Source: CAZLRH01 sp964562015 (GTDB taxonomy: Bacteria > Verrucomicrobiota > Verrucomicrobiia > Opitutales > JABDGR01). From it: DNA of 64,000 nt. The notes beneath the pieces were generated by a model. It was not told the DNA's origin and ran no database searches. It was given only the letters and a program-made list of their open reading frames with translations. How positions within the stretch are numbered: the first letter of the stretch is position 1; each line of letters starts with the position of its first letter. Position numbers and translations under genes: made by a program. Where the stretch lies: contig CAZLRH010000008.1 of NCBI GenBank assembly GCA_964562015.1, positions 62,001 through 126,000 on the forward strand, given 5' to 3'. Positions 8,587 through 17,519 of the stretch are shown here, one piece after another.

Positions 8587-10779
8587 CTACTTGCCCGCGA
8601 CGAAGACCAGCTTAAAACTGTTCGGCTTCGTGGTGAGCGTGAGGCGGATTTTCCCGGTCTTGCTCAAACCCTTGAACGTGCCCTTCGCGCTTTGCACGGT
8701 GTAGGAAAGCGTGACGGCTTTGCCGGTGAAGGACTGCGGCCACGCGCCATTGAGCGTCAGCACCGCCTGGCCCTTGGCATTCTTGAGCGTTAGCGTGCCA
8801 CGGGCATTGCCGCCGACGATAAAGCCGGGCGTGTGCAAGTTTCCCGTGACGGTCGCGCCACCCAACTTCGCCAAGGTGCCCGCGCCGGTGAATTTGAAGA
8901 TGCTGCCGGTGTCGGGGTTGGCCGTCGTGCGGGTGTAGCTGCCGCGCGCAGAGCCAGTCAGCGACGCGGAACTATCCGGCAATTTGCTGCCGCCGGTCAT
9001 ATATACAATCCGGGGATCGAAAGTCGGGTCGGTCGTCGGGTCAGGATTGATGCCCGGATCGGGAACAGACAAGTCCTGCAAAACAAAGTTGTCAAAGGAA
9101 GTGCCAGTAAAGCCATACAAGCCGACTTCGCCGTGGGTGAACGTATCGTCCGTCACAGTAACCGCCGGGTCGCTCGCGCCATTGACATAAACAGAGGTGA
9201 CGTTGCCGTGGACCTCGATGCGCAGATGGGCGTTCTCGACGCCGGGCTCGCTGAAAATGTCCCCGGCATCAGCTATGACCGGCTGGACATGGCCGTCCTT
9301 GACGATTTGGAAATAAAGCAAATGCCCCGGCGTGCCGCCCGGCCAAGTGTAAGGATCTTCGCCCACGACCGCGGCATCAGGCGCCTGGAGACCCAAGGTG
9401 TCATCGTCTGTGGAAGGGGATGAACTACCGACCAATCCTCCTAAAGTCAAAACGCCACCATCCCCGGCGGTCAATGTGCCGTTAAAAGGGCTGACCCCGC
9501 CAGGAACACCCAACAGGCGGAGACCCAGTCCACGCCCAACCACATTGCCAGTGACATTGAAGGAAAACCCATCGGTATGGCTTAAAATGAAATTGTTAAC
9601 CGCATTCTGATCGAGATAGGTAAAACTGTTGCTCGAAGAATAGGAATTGGTATCAAGCGTAAGACTGCCACCAACCCCGCCGCCTCCCAGGATGTAAGTT
9701 ATAGCCCCACCCCCACCATTGTAGGAGGGGCCACCCGCACCGGACTGACCAACCCAAGTGGTGTTACCTACACTCCCCGCACTCACCACATTGCCATGGG
9801 CGGCGGCCCAGCCGTTGCCGCCGACGACGAGGAGCAGGCCGTTTTGGCCGGTGGAGTCGGCATGGATCCAGACGCCGCCGTCGCTGACTTTGTTCACGTC
9901 CACTTCGGCGATAAAATCGGTCAGATCGTAGGGCAGGCCGCTGAAATTAACCGGATCGTCGATGTTGTCTTCGTTGACCGTATAGGTGCCGTTGACCACT
10001 TCATAATCGCCGCGCGTATTGCTCCAAAGGGGCGAGACGCCATCGTCAAAGTTGTCCGAAAAGTCGGCGCGAATGGGCGGCAAGGGCTCGGGCGGCGGAA
10101 TCGGCGCGGGCAATGCGGGCAAAACTTCGAGAACGAAATTATCAAAAGGGCTGCCGAGGGTTCCATAAAGCCCCGGGCGGCCATGGGTGTAGGTGTCGTC
10201 GGTAAGGGTGGCGGTCGGCGTGGCACTGCCGTTGACAAAAACGTTGGTGACATTGCCCGCGACCTCAACGCGGATATGCGCGGACTCCACGCCCGGTTGC
10301 GTAAACACACCCGTGACTTCGCCCAGAATCGGGCCGGGTTGGCCATTTTTCACGACGTGAAAGTAAAGCGACGTACCCGCGCTACCACCCGGCCCACCGT
10401 TGGCATAACCATTTCCGCCGATGACCAGCAGGAGGCCATTCAGGCCCTTGGCGTCGGCATGAATCCAAATTCCACCGTCGCCCACCGGGGTGACATCCAC
10501 GTCCACGTTGAAGTCCGTCAAGTCATAGGGCAACCCGCTGAAATTAAGCGGATCCTGGACATGATTCTCGCCGACGGTGTAAGTGCCATTGACGACTTGG
10601 TAATCGCCCCGCGTATTGCTCCAGGCCGGCGACGCGCCGCCGTCAAAATTGTCGGAAAAAGAGGTGTTGCTGACGGAGCTGTCCGCGAGCGCCAGCAAGG
10701 GCAGGCCGAGGCACCAAAGCAGAGCTGCAAGCTTGCGCGCGAGCATAAGAAAACGGGAGACGGGGTGAGCCAAGGCCAT
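8587..10779 (-). CDS. Secreted protein with two laminin-G/concanavalin-like repeats and an in-frame insertion
   Basis: A 730-residue exported protein. The signal peptide runs about 1-33 (LLWCLGLPLLALADSS). Two copies of a beta-sandwich-type module follow, each beginning FSDNFD..SP.WSNTRGDY, containing GGIWIHAD/GGVWIHAD and ending SPFDNFVL/TSFDNFVL. Copy one spans about residues 40-215; copy two begins at about residue 237. Copy two is interrupted after GGNGWAAAHG by about 148 Gly/Ser/Asn-rich residues (encoded near 9349-9792) before it resumes at TWPGGTPGHLLYF. The C-terminal 150 residues form a beta-rich domain of all-beta appearance (AGTLAKLGGATVTGNLHTPG). Such modules often bind or hydrolyse glycans, but I see no catalytic motif. 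A later ATG (MLARKLAALL) would shorten the signal peptide. Confidence 0.8.
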   Translation of the reverse strand: MALAHPVSRFLMLARKLAALLWCLGLPLLALADSSVSNTSFSDNFDGGASPAWSNTRGDYQVVNGTYTVGENHVQDPLNFSGLPYDLTDFNVDVDVTPVGDGGIWIHADAKGLNGLLLVIGGNGYANGGPGGSAGTSLYFHVVKNGQPGPILGEVTGVFTQPGVESAHIRVEVAGNVTNVFVNGSATPTATLTDDTYTHGRPGLYGTLGSPFDNFVLEVLPALPAPIPPPEPLPPIRADFSDNFDDGVSPLWSNTRGDYEVVNGTYTVNEDNIDDPVNFSGLPYDLTDFIAEVDVNKVSDGGVWIHADSTGQNGLLLVVGGNGWAAAHGNVVSAGSVGNTTWVGQSGAGGPSYNGGGGAITYILGGGGVGGSLTLDTNSYSSSNSFTYLDQNAVNNFILSHTDGFSFNVTGNVVGRGLGLRLLGVPGGVSPFNGTLTAGDGGVLTLGGLVGSSSPSTDDDTLGLQAPDAAVVGEDPYTWPGGTPGHLLYFQIVKDGHVQPVIADAGDIFSEPGVENAHLRIEVHGNVTSVYVNGASDPAVTVTDDTFTHGEVGLYGFTGTSFDNFVLQDLSVPDPGINPDPTTDPTFDPRIVYMTGGSKLPDSSASLTGSARGSYTRTTANPDTGSIFKFTGAGTLAKLGGATVTGNLHTPGFIVGGNARGTLTLKNAKGQAVLTLNGAWPQSFTGKAVTLSYTVQSAKGTFKGLSKTGKIRLTLTTKPNSFKLVFVAGK

Positions 10780-10849
10780 AGGTTAGGCCTTTCCGTAAAT
10801 TCCGACAAGCGCAAAACCACATTCCCGGCGGTTTTATATCATGATCGTT

Positions 10850-12325
10850 TCAATCCTTGTCCCACGGCAGGCGGACCTTCACGGGCGTGTATTTCCAGAC
10901 CGAGACCGGGCTAAAAATTTGGCCGGGATTCAGGATGCCGCGCGGGTCGAGGGCTTTTTTAATCGCGAGCATCGCGCGGATTTCCGCCGGGCGGTGCTGC
11001 CTGCGCAAAAAAGGCGACTTCGACAGGCCGATGCCGTGCTCGCCGGTAATCGCGCCGCCGAGGGCAACGACCTTTTTCATCAGCGCCGCCACGCCGCGCT
11101 CGGCCTGTTTGCGCTCCTGCGGGTCGGCGCGGTGGTACATGAGGTGGACATGAAAATTGCCGTCCATCGCGTGGCCGAAAGTGGGTGTGGCGAGACCGGT
11201 GGCGCGTTTCAATACACGCGTGTAGCGGAGCAGTTCCAGATAGCGGCGCGGCGGCACTACAATGTCCTCATTGAGTTTCGCGTCGCCCATCTGGAACATC
11301 GCCTGCGAGCAGGTGCGGCGCGCGCGCCAGAATTCGGCGGCTTCGGCGGGGTCGGCCGTGTCGCGCACAGCGAGGGCGCCCTGGGCCCGCAAAACTTCCG
11401 CGACGGCGGTGCGTTGCGCCGCGACCTCCGCGACGACGCCATCGACCTCGATCAACAAGAGCGAGGCCTTCGGCGCTTCAGGAAAAACGGGCCGGCCCCA
11501 GCGGCGTTCCGTGCATTCGACGGACTGGCGGTCGAGAAACTCCAAAATCGCGGGCACGAGGCGCGCGCGCATGAGGGCGAGCACGGTGCGAAGGGCGGCG
11601 GCCTCGTCCTTAAACGCCGCCAAAAACGTGTGCCGCGCGCCGGGCCGGACCACGAGCCGCAGGCTGGCGCGTGTGATGACGCCCAAGGTCCCGGCGCTGC
11701 CGATCCACAAGTCGCGCAAATTGTAGCCCGAGGCAAATTTCCGCAAAGGCGCACCCCAGCGCACCGCTTCGCCCGTCGGCAAAAAACCCTCGAGCGCCAT
11801 GACATAATCCCGCGTCACGCCATATTTCGCGCCGCGCAAACCGCCGGCGTTGAGCGCGAGATTCCCGCCAATAGTGCAATAGTGCAGCGACGACGGATCC
11901 GGCGGATAAAACCAGCCGTGTTTCGCGGCGGCGGCATCGATGTCGGCGGTGACTGCGCCGGCCTCGACGTGTGCGATGCCCGCGAGCGCGTCGATTTTGA
12001 TTTTCTTCCACTGCGACAAATCCAGCACCCAGCCATGGCGCACGGGACAGGCGGAGCCGGTGGTCGAAGTGCCCGCGCCGCGCGGCGTGACGGGAACACG
12101 GTATTTATTTGCCAGCCGCAGGAGCGTCGCGACGGCCGCGTCGTTTTTCGGAAACACCACGGCGGCAGGGAGGAAGGAAAGCCGCAGATTGTCGAGGGAG
12201 GCGCCGAAGCGTGCGGCCTCATCGGTGCGCACTTGTGCGGAGCCCAGCGCGCGCAGGAGAGCACGGGTGGCGGAGGCGAAGGGAGCAGGCTGTTTCCTCG
12301 GTTGCACGGCATTCAGACCTAACAT
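10850..12325 (-). CDS. FAD-linked oxidase, GlcD/D-lactate dehydrogenase family
   Basis: A 491-residue flavoprotein of the VAO/PCMH fold. The FAD-binding half carries PRGAGTSTTGSACPV and IGGNLALNAGGLRGAKYG; the C-terminal FAD-oxidase domain has the His-containing 'DGNFHVHLMY' and ends with ITGEHGIGLSK and LDPRGILNPGQIF. Members oxidise D-2-hydroxyacids such as glycolate or D-lactate and pass electrons to quinone or a partner Fe-S subunit. No GlcE/GlcF partner is adjacent, so this may be a single-subunit D-2-hydroxyacid dehydrogenase. The exact substrate cannot be read from the sequence. It is followed on the same strand, after about 70 bases, by the secreted repeat protein. Confidence 0.88.
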   Translation of the reverse strand: MLGLNAVQPRKQPAPFASATRALLRALGSAQVRTDEAARFGASLDNLRLSFLPAAVVFPKNDAAVATLLRLANKYRVPVTPRGAGTSTTGSACPVRHGWVLDLSQWKKIKIDALAGIAHVEAGAVTADIDAAAAKHGWFYPPDPSSLHYCTIGGNLALNAGGLRGAKYGVTRDYVMALEGFLPTGEAVRWGAPLRKFASGYNLRDLWIGSAGTLGVITRASLRLVVRPGARHTFLAAFKDEAAALRTVLALMRARLVPAILEFLDRQSVECTERRWGRPVFPEAPKASLLLIEVDGVVAEVAAQRTAVAEVLRAQGALAVRDTADPAEAAEFWRARRTCSQAMFQMGDAKLNEDIVVPPRRYLELLRYTRVLKRATGLATPTFGHAMDGNFHVHLMYHRADPQERKQAERGVAALMKKVVALGGAITGEHGIGLSKSPFLRRQHRPAEIRAMLAIKKALDPRGILNPGQIFSPVSVWKYTPVKVRLPWDKD

Positions 12326-12367
12326 CCCGAGACCGAAACACCACGAAAAAAACGGTACTTCATCTGT

Positions 12368-12835
12368 TCAGAGCCAATCAAAATGCAAGGCGTGACGAAT
12401 GAAGTAACGATACTGCAAGATTGCCGAGCCAAACAACAAAAGCGACCACACCCACTTCGTCCGCCAGCGTTCAGACCGCACGATGAAATAAAATAACACC
12501 AAGTTGCACAGATTGAAGAGGAATCCACCCGTTCCGGCAAACAAACTCCCTATGGCCACGGCAAGCGGCGCCCACAGTGAGAAGAGGAGCGCTTCCACCA
12601 GCGACGGAATATTCCCCGGGTATTCGGGGAAATGATAGGAGCCCACGCCAAAACCCAGTCCAGCCGACATCCAAGCAAGGACCACGGCCAATGAATTTTC
12701 AAAAAACGCCGACACAAACATTGTTTCTTCCGACGGCCCGACGGTTATCGAATGTTCCGGCTCAACCCTAAAATGAACAGACTCGCGCTCTGAAACACCT
12801 TTGGCCGTCGAAGGATGAGTAGGTTTCATATCCAT
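12368..12835 (-). CDS. Membrane protein of unknown function
   Basis: A 155-residue protein. The first 38 residues are polar (MDMKPTHPSTAKGVSERESV) and are followed by three or four hydrophobic segments ending in the basic HALHFDWL tail. No recognised family. It lies 42 bases upstream of the FAD-oxidase start on the same strand. The open frame is clean and hydrophobic, favouring a real gene, but base composition is lower in GC than its neighbours, as for several orphan genes here. Confidence 0.55.
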   Translation of the reverse strand: MDMKPTHPSTAKGVSERESVHFRVEPEHSITVGPSEETMFVSAFFENSLAVVLAWMSAGLGFGVGSYHFPEYPGNIPSLVEALLFSLWAPLAVAIGSLFAGTGGFLFNLCNLVLFYFIVRSERWRTKWVWSLLLFGSAILQYRYFIRHALHFDWL

Positions 12836-12921
12836 GAAGGATTGGCCAGGAACTACCAGAGTAGGAAGGTGAACTTTCCCGCTAATTCAAGAATACGGAC
12901 TATCACAAATAGCAGAAATCT

Positions 12922-14460
12922 TCACCCATGATGCCTGGCGACGGTTTCTGCGAGGGCGGCGAATTCGTCCTTGAGCTTAGGATAGAGCGCGCGGAAGCGG
13001 GGATAATAATCGCGGTACACGAGGGAGTTGCGGCCGGGGGCGGTGCGGCCCGTGATTTTCACCGCCGCGGCGCAGGCGTCCTCGACGGTTTTCCAGACTT
13101 TCGCGCCGACGCCCGCGAGCAACGCCGCGCCATAGGCCGAGCCGTCGTTGGTGCTGACGGTGAGGATGGGCGTCTCGAAATTATCCGCGAGCAACTGCCG
13201 CCAGAGCGGACTGCGCGCGCCGCCGCCCGAAACCACGACTTCGGTGGGCGTAATGCCCAACCCGCGCATGAGTTCGAGTGAATCGCGCAGGCCGTAGGTC
13301 ACGCCTTCGAGCACGGCGCGTGTGAGGTGCGCCTTCGTGTGCCGCAGCGAGAGGCCAAAGAAAACTCCACGGGCATTCGGATCGGGATGGGGCGTGCGCT
13401 CGCCCGAAAGATACGGGAGGAAGAGCAGGCCCTCGGAGCCGGCGGGCGCTTTCGCGGCGGCGGCGGTGAGCAAATCGTAGGCGTTGCCCTCGCCGGCCAG
13501 TTCGCGGGCTTTTTCCTCGCCGCCGAGCGTGTTCTTGTACCATTGCAGCGAACCCGCGCTCGAAAGCTGCACGCCCATGAGGTGCCACTTGCCCGGCACG
13601 GCGTGGCAAAACGCATGCAGGCGGCCCTGCGGCTCGGGATTGTATTTGTCCGCATGGGCGAAGACGACGCCGGAAGTCCCCAGCGTGCAGGAAACGACGC
13701 CCGTTTTCACAATGCCGCAGCCGACCGCACCGGCCGCCTGGTCGCCTGCGCCCGCGATGATGGGCGTGCCCGCGCGCAGCCCCGTGGCCTTTGCGCCGGC
13801 GGCGGAGACTTTCGTCGAGGCCACGGGCGACTCCGTCACATCCGCGAGCCAACTGCGTTTCACTTTGCAGGCGGCCAGCATCTCCGCGGACCACTTGCGC
13901 TTCGCGACATCCAGGAGCGACATGCCCGAGGCGTCGGACACGTCGGTGAAAAATTCGCCGGACAATTTGTAGCGGATATAATCTTTCGGCAGGAGAATTT
14001 TCGCGACGCGGCGAAAAACGTCCGGTTCATGCTCGGCGACCCAGAGGATTTTCGGCGCGGTGAAACCGGGGAGAACGGGATTGCCGGTGAGTTCGAGCAC
14101 GCGTTTGCGGCCTACTTCCTTGGTCAGCGCCGCGCATTGGAGGGCGGTGCGCTGGTCGTTCCACATGATGCAGGGACGCAACACCTCGCCTTGGGCGTCG
14201 AGGAGCACGAGCCCGTGCATCTGGCCCGTGAGGCCGACGCCTGCAATTTCGCGCGGCTTGACGCCGGTCGTGGCAAAAAGTTCGCGTAGCGCCGTGACGA
14301 CGGCGTTCCACCAGTCGGCGGGATTGGATTCAGCCCAGGACGGCTTCGGCGTGCGAAAGGCGTAGGCGGGGGCCGTGGTGAACACGACCCGCCCGGTGGC
14401 GTCAATGAGGACAGTCTTGGCGGACGTTGTGCCGACATCGAGGCCGATGAGGTAGGACAT
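12922..14460 (-). CDS. xylB: Xylulokinase
   Basis: A 512-residue FGGY-family kinase that phosphorylates D-xylulose to xylulose 5-phosphate, feeding the pentose phosphate pathway. The N-terminal phosphate motif IGLDVGTTSAKTVLID (residues 5-20) is followed by the substrate segment TGQMHGLVLLD, the ATP-domain motif 'GAGDQAAGAVG', and FGGY-type signature 'LEGVTYGLRDSLE' with 'SGGGARSPLWRQLLAD'. Length is typical. It is the last gene of the minus-strand sugar island, downstream of xylA, but separated from it by the GxxExxY cassette. Only 23 bases separate its start from the cassette arm, so its ribosome-binding region and any local promoter border the insert. Confidence 0.95.
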   Translation of the reverse strand: MSYLIGLDVGTTSAKTVLIDATGRVVFTTAPAYAFRTPKPSWAESNPADWWNAVVTALRELFATTGVKPREIAGVGLTGQMHGLVLLDAQGEVLRPCIMWNDQRTALQCAALTKEVGRKRVLELTGNPVLPGFTAPKILWVAEHEPDVFRRVAKILLPKDYIRYKLSGEFFTDVSDASGMSLLDVAKRKWSAEMLAACKVKRSWLADVTESPVASTKVSAAGAKATGLRAGTPIIAGAGDQAAGAVGCGIVKTGVVSCTLGTSGVVFAHADKYNPEPQGRLHAFCHAVPGKWHLMGVQLSSAGSLQWYKNTLGGEEKARELAGEGNAYDLLTAAAAKAPAGSEGLLFLPYLSGERTPHPDPNARGVFFGLSLRHTKAHLTRAVLEGVTYGLRDSLELMRGLGITPTEVVVSGGGARSPLWRQLLADNFETPILTVSTNDGSAYGAALLAGVGAKVWKTVEDACAAAVKITGRTAPGRNSLVYRDYYPRFRALYPKLKDEFAALAETVARHHG

Positions 14461-14483
14461 GGGGAAGAAAAAGAAGGAAGCGG

Positions 14484-14917
14484 AACCGCAGATTACGCAG
14501 ATGAACGCAGATGATAATTGTGCACCATTCTCTCGTACTCAAGTCTGGGCGCACCAAAATTCAACAGCAACGCCCGAGGGAAGCCGGTTGCCCGTAAATA
14601 ATGAATGACCTGAGCCTGCTCAATGGCCGAAATTTTCTGAATGGCCTTGAGTTCAACTATGATGGAACCCATGCATACAAAATCAGCCCTGTAATTGCAG
14701 GGTAAAATAGTCGATTTGTAAACGATCGGCAAAGACCTTTCCCGTTCAAAGGGAATACCCCGTGCCGCCAATTCGATGGCCATGGCCTCCGGATAAACAT
14801 TTTCCAAAAACCCGTGCCCCAGTGCGCCATGCACACCCATGGCCGCACCGATAATCGCATAGGTCTCCGGATCGCGTTCGGATTTTGCATCTGCGTTCAT
14901 CTGCGATACCTGCGGTT
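14484..14917. mobile_element. GxxExxY cassette with 30-bp terminal inverted repeats, between xylA and xylB
   Basis: The left arm (14484-14513) and the reverse complement of the right arm (14888-14917) agree at 27 of 30 positions. Both begin AACCGCAG and consist of about 9-bp words around CGCAGATGA. The unit is 434 bases long and fills the xylB-xylA gap, leaving 23 and 5 bases. The single gene inside starts and stops within the arms: its start codon and second to fifth codons are right-arm sequence and its stop is left-arm sequence. I see no flanking direct duplication. Calling it mobile is inference from the arms, the exact fit and the second unit at 19742-20189. Confidence 0.65.
14493..14900 (-). 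CDS. GxxExxY protein, PD-(D/E)XK nuclease-like fold
   Basis: A 135-residue protein. The name motif GFLENVY is at residues 30-36. A PD-(D/E)XK-like set follows: Asp73 (YRADF) and Glu84-x-Lys86 (IIVELKAI). The family is assigned to the PD-(D/E)XK superfamily and is common in Verrucomicrobiota, Planctomycetota and Bacteroidota; no function is established. The first residues (MNADA) and the last (SSA) are encoded by the two inverted repeat arms, so this copy's termini are shaped by the repeats. It is transcribed in the direction of the sugar island. It is paralogous to the gene at 19766-20152, but the two are quite divergent. An endonuclease acting at the flanking arms is a testable guess only. 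Confidence 0.8.
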   Translation of the reverse strand: MNADAKSERDPETYAIIGAAMGVHGALGHGFLENVYPEAMAIELAARGIPFERERSLPIVYKSTILPCNYRADFVCMGSIIVELKAIQKISAIEQAQVIHYLRATGFPRALLLNFGAPRLEYERMVHNYHLRSSA

Positions 14918-14922
14918 ACAGT

Positions 14923-16230
14923 TCAGATAAACTCATTAAAAATATTCTCCAGCAGTTCCTGGCGGCCGGAGGCGAGGGTCGGCGGTTTGATTTTCAGCGC
15001 GTACTCATTGAGTTCAGCAAGGCTGGTCTGGCCTTTTTCAATCTTCCGGCCGATGCCCTCATTCCAGCTCGCGTAACGTTCGCGGATGAATTGTTGCATG
15101 CGTCCGTCCGCGCGAAGGGCGGCAGCCGCTTTCAGGCCGCGGGCAAAGGTGTCCATGCCGCCGATGTGCGCATGGAAGAGGTCCGCTGGCTCGTGCGATT
15201 CGCGGCGGCGCTTGGCGTCGAAATTCAGGCCGCCGGTGGTGAAGCCGCCCATGCCCAGCACCACGAGCATGACCTCGGTGGCGAGGTAGAGGTCGGTGGG
15301 AAACTGGTCCGTGTCCCAGCCCACGAGTTCGTCGCCGCGATTGGCGTCGATCGAACCGAGCGCGCCGGCGTTGGCCGCGACGGTGAGCTCGTGGCGCATC
15401 GTGTGCAGGGCAAGCGTGGCGTGGTTGGTCTCGATGTTGAGCTTGAAATACGAGAGCAGGCCGTATTCGCGCAAGAAATTCAGGCACGCGGCGGCGTCGG
15501 AATCATACTGGTGGGTGGAGGGTTCACGCGGCTTGGGCTCGATGTAAAACTGGCCGGTGAAACCGATCTTTTTCTTGTGCTCCACGGCGAGGTGCAGCAG
15601 GCGCGCGAGGTGGTCGAGCTCGCGCTTCATGTCGGTGTTGAGCAGCGAGGCATAGCCCTCGCGCCCGCCCCAGAACACGTAGCCGAGGCCGCCCAGCTCA
15701 TGCGTCGCCTCCAAGGCGGCCTTCACCTGCGCGGCGGCGTAAGCGAAAACATCGGCGTTGGGCGAAGTGGCCGCGCCCTGCGCATAACGCGGGTGCGCGA
15801 ACAGGCATGCCGTGCCCCAGAGGAGCCGTTTGCCCGTGCGCTTCTGCTCGGCCTTGAGCGTCTTCACCACGGCGGCCAGATTGCGGTGCGATTCCGCCAG
15901 GGTAGCGCCCTCGGGGGCGACATCGCGATCGTGGAAACAATAGTAATCGATGCCCATTTTTTCCAGGAATTCGAAAAACACCCGCACGCGCTTTTGCGCG
16001 TTGGGCACGGAGTTCGAGCCATCGTCCCACGGCATCAAGGCGGTGGGCCCGCCAAAGGGGTCGGCCAGGCCGTTTCTCATGCAATGCCAGTAGGCGGCGC
16101 CGAAGCGCAGGTGGTCGCGCATCGGGCGGCCGGCGACTTTTTCGTCGGCCCGGTAGTGCTTGAACGCAAACGGGTTTTTGGACTTCGGGCCTTCGTAGGC
16201 GATGACGGGAATCTGCGGGAACGCGGGCAT
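14923..16230 (-). CDS. xylA: Xylose isomerase
   Basis: A 435-residue TIM-barrel enzyme that converts D-xylose to D-xylulose in the cytoplasm with divalent metal. Visible hallmarks are YYCFHDRDVAPEG (catalytic His and Asp), 'VFWGGREGYASLL' (family signature), 'GFTGQFYIEPKPREP' (metal-binding Glu) and FKLNIETNHATLA. The ATG at 16230 (MPAFPQIPVIAYEGPKS) gives the family's normal N-terminus and length (the E. coli enzyme has 440 residues); 42 further in-frame codons upstream are not needed. It belongs to the minus-strand island and precedes xylB, from which it is separated by the GxxExxY cassette. Confidence 0.95.
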   Translation of the reverse strand: MPAFPQIPVIAYEGPKSKNPFAFKHYRADEKVAGRPMRDHLRFGAAYWHCMRNGLADPFGGPTALMPWDDGSNSVPNAQKRVRVFFEFLEKMGIDYYCFHDRDVAPEGATLAESHRNLAAVVKTLKAEQKRTGKRLLWGTACLFAHPRYAQGAATSPNADVFAYAAAQVKAALEATHELGGLGYVFWGGREGYASLLNTDMKRELDHLARLLHLAVEHKKKIGFTGQFYIEPKPREPSTHQYDSDAAACLNFLREYGLLSYFKLNIETNHATLALHTMRHELTVAANAGALGSIDANRGDELVGWDTDQFPTDLYLATEVMLVVLGMGGFTTGGLNFDAKRRRESHEPADLFHAHIGGMDTFARGLKAAAALRADGRMQQFIRERYASWNEGIGRKIEKGQTSLAELNEYALKIKPPTLASGRQELLENIFNEFI

Positions 16231-16383
16231 GAGGCGGGTAAGTTTGCGCCCGGCGGGCATCGCCGCGCGCGGGGTTGTCTTAGCCGCGAAAAGCGCGCGC
16301 TGTCGAGGCATTCCAGCCATCAAGCCCCAACCCGCGTAATTTCGCGCCCACCTCACTTTTCCTTGCCCGCAAGACGGCGTGAT

Positions 16384-17379
16384 TTAGTTCGCGGGCGCCG
16401 GGCTCGCATGCACCACCACCTTGTGCACTGGCACACGCATAAGCCGCACGCGCGGAGAACGCGACGACGAATCCCGCGGAGCGTCGTCTTTAGCGGTCGC
16501 GAAAACGCCACTGGTGAGGGAGCCCCGGCCAATCACCGTCGGATTGCCGTAACCCTTGATAAAGGAAATGTACGCGGAGACGCGTGTGAAGCCGCTCAGC
16601 CACCCATATGTGTCCTCCTGGCTCGAACCGCGGGATTGCTCGCCGAAAGAGTTCACGCCCGCGACGGCCCACTGGCCGTTGACCTGCACCCACAAGCCGC
16701 CGCCGCTGTCCCCCGGCCCAAGCGTGCTTTCGTAAGTGATGGGGGACTTGTCGCCAAAGGTGCTTTTCGACGGGTTGTTCGGCATGTCGAAATCCGTCTC
16801 CAGGACGGTCTTGCTGACGAAATCAATGGTGTTGGTGCCGGCAAGTTTGCGGGTGTTGGTGACGGAACTGCCGATCGTGCCGTTGCCGGTGTCGCCAAAG
16901 CCCACCAACGTGCCCAACTGGCCCTTTTCCTTGGTGCCGCCATACAACACCGCCGGCTTGACGGAGCTGTTGGTGCTCAATTTCGCCACGGAGATGTCGT
17001 TGTCGAGGGTGAAGGCATTGTATTTCGGATGCACGTGCACGACGCCGGGCGTCTGGAAATCAATCCGCAGGTTTTCCCCACCGAGGATAAAGCGCACGCG
17101 TTTGGCGCCGGTCAGGGCGTTCTTGTCGAACACATGGCCCGCGCTCATGACCAGGTTCGGCGTGATGAGCGTGGCCGAGGCAATCGGCTCGTAGCCAAAA
17201 CCGTAATCAATCTGGATCATGCCCACGGCCTTGAACTGGCCGGCCTTGCCCAAGCTTACTAATTTATTATAACTGATATTATCCCGCACCACCACGGCGC
17301 GCGCGGGCGCGACGGCGGCCAGGGCGGCCAGAAGTGCAAGCAGCCAAACACGGGCCGGGGGCGGGAGGCGGGTAATCAT
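16384..17379 (-). CDS. Secreted trypsin-like serine protease
   Basis: A 331-residue exported S1-family protein. The signal peptide spans about residues 1-28 (VWLLALLAALAAVAPARA). The catalytic triad is readable: His82 in VMSAGH, Asp128 in LDNDIS, Ser225 in GPGDSGGGLW. After the protease domain comes a Gly/Ser-containing stretch and a basic C-terminal tail (about residues 285-331, RVRLMRVPVHKVVVH). The substrate is unknown. Its place between uxaC and xylA in a sugar-catabolism island is odd, since no pathway role is evident. About 140 bases separate it from uxaC and from xylA, so it may have its own promoter. Confidence 0.88.
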   Translation of the reverse strand: MITRLPPPARVWLLALLAALAAVAPARAVVVRDNISYNKLVSLGKAGQFKAVGMIQIDYGFGYEPIASATLITPNLVMSAGHVFDKNALTGAKRVRFILGGENLRIDFQTPGVVHVHPKYNAFTLDNDISVAKLSTNSSVKPAVLYGGTKEKGQLGTLVGFGDTGNGTIGSSVTNTRKLAGTNTIDFVSKTVLETDFDMPNNPSKSTFGDKSPITYESTLGPGDSGGGLWVQVNGQWAVAGVNSFGEQSRGSSQEDTYGWLSGFTRVSAYISFIKGYGNPTVIGRGSLTSGVFATAKDDAPRDSSSRSPRVRLMRVPVHKVVVHASPAPAN

Positions 17380-17519
17380 GCGCGGAGAGCTTAGCGGGGA
17401 GCGAAAAAGGTGTCAAACTTCCAGCGCCCGCCGGAAAGCATTTGGGGTAAGAGCGCGCACCCGGAACATTTGTTCCCGGGATTTGCACCCCCACCACCAC
17501 CACGCTGGCGCGGCGGGCT

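Noticed and set aside
14461..14940. Direct target-site duplications flanking the first GxxExxY cassette
   Set aside because: Compared the bases just outside the arms on both sides and found no shared direct word of three or more at the junctions; this neither proves nor excludes mobility.
15091..17262. Long plus-strand open frame opposite xylA and the protease
   Set aside because: No domains; xylA and the trypsin-like protease on the minus strand have complete catalytic motifs.
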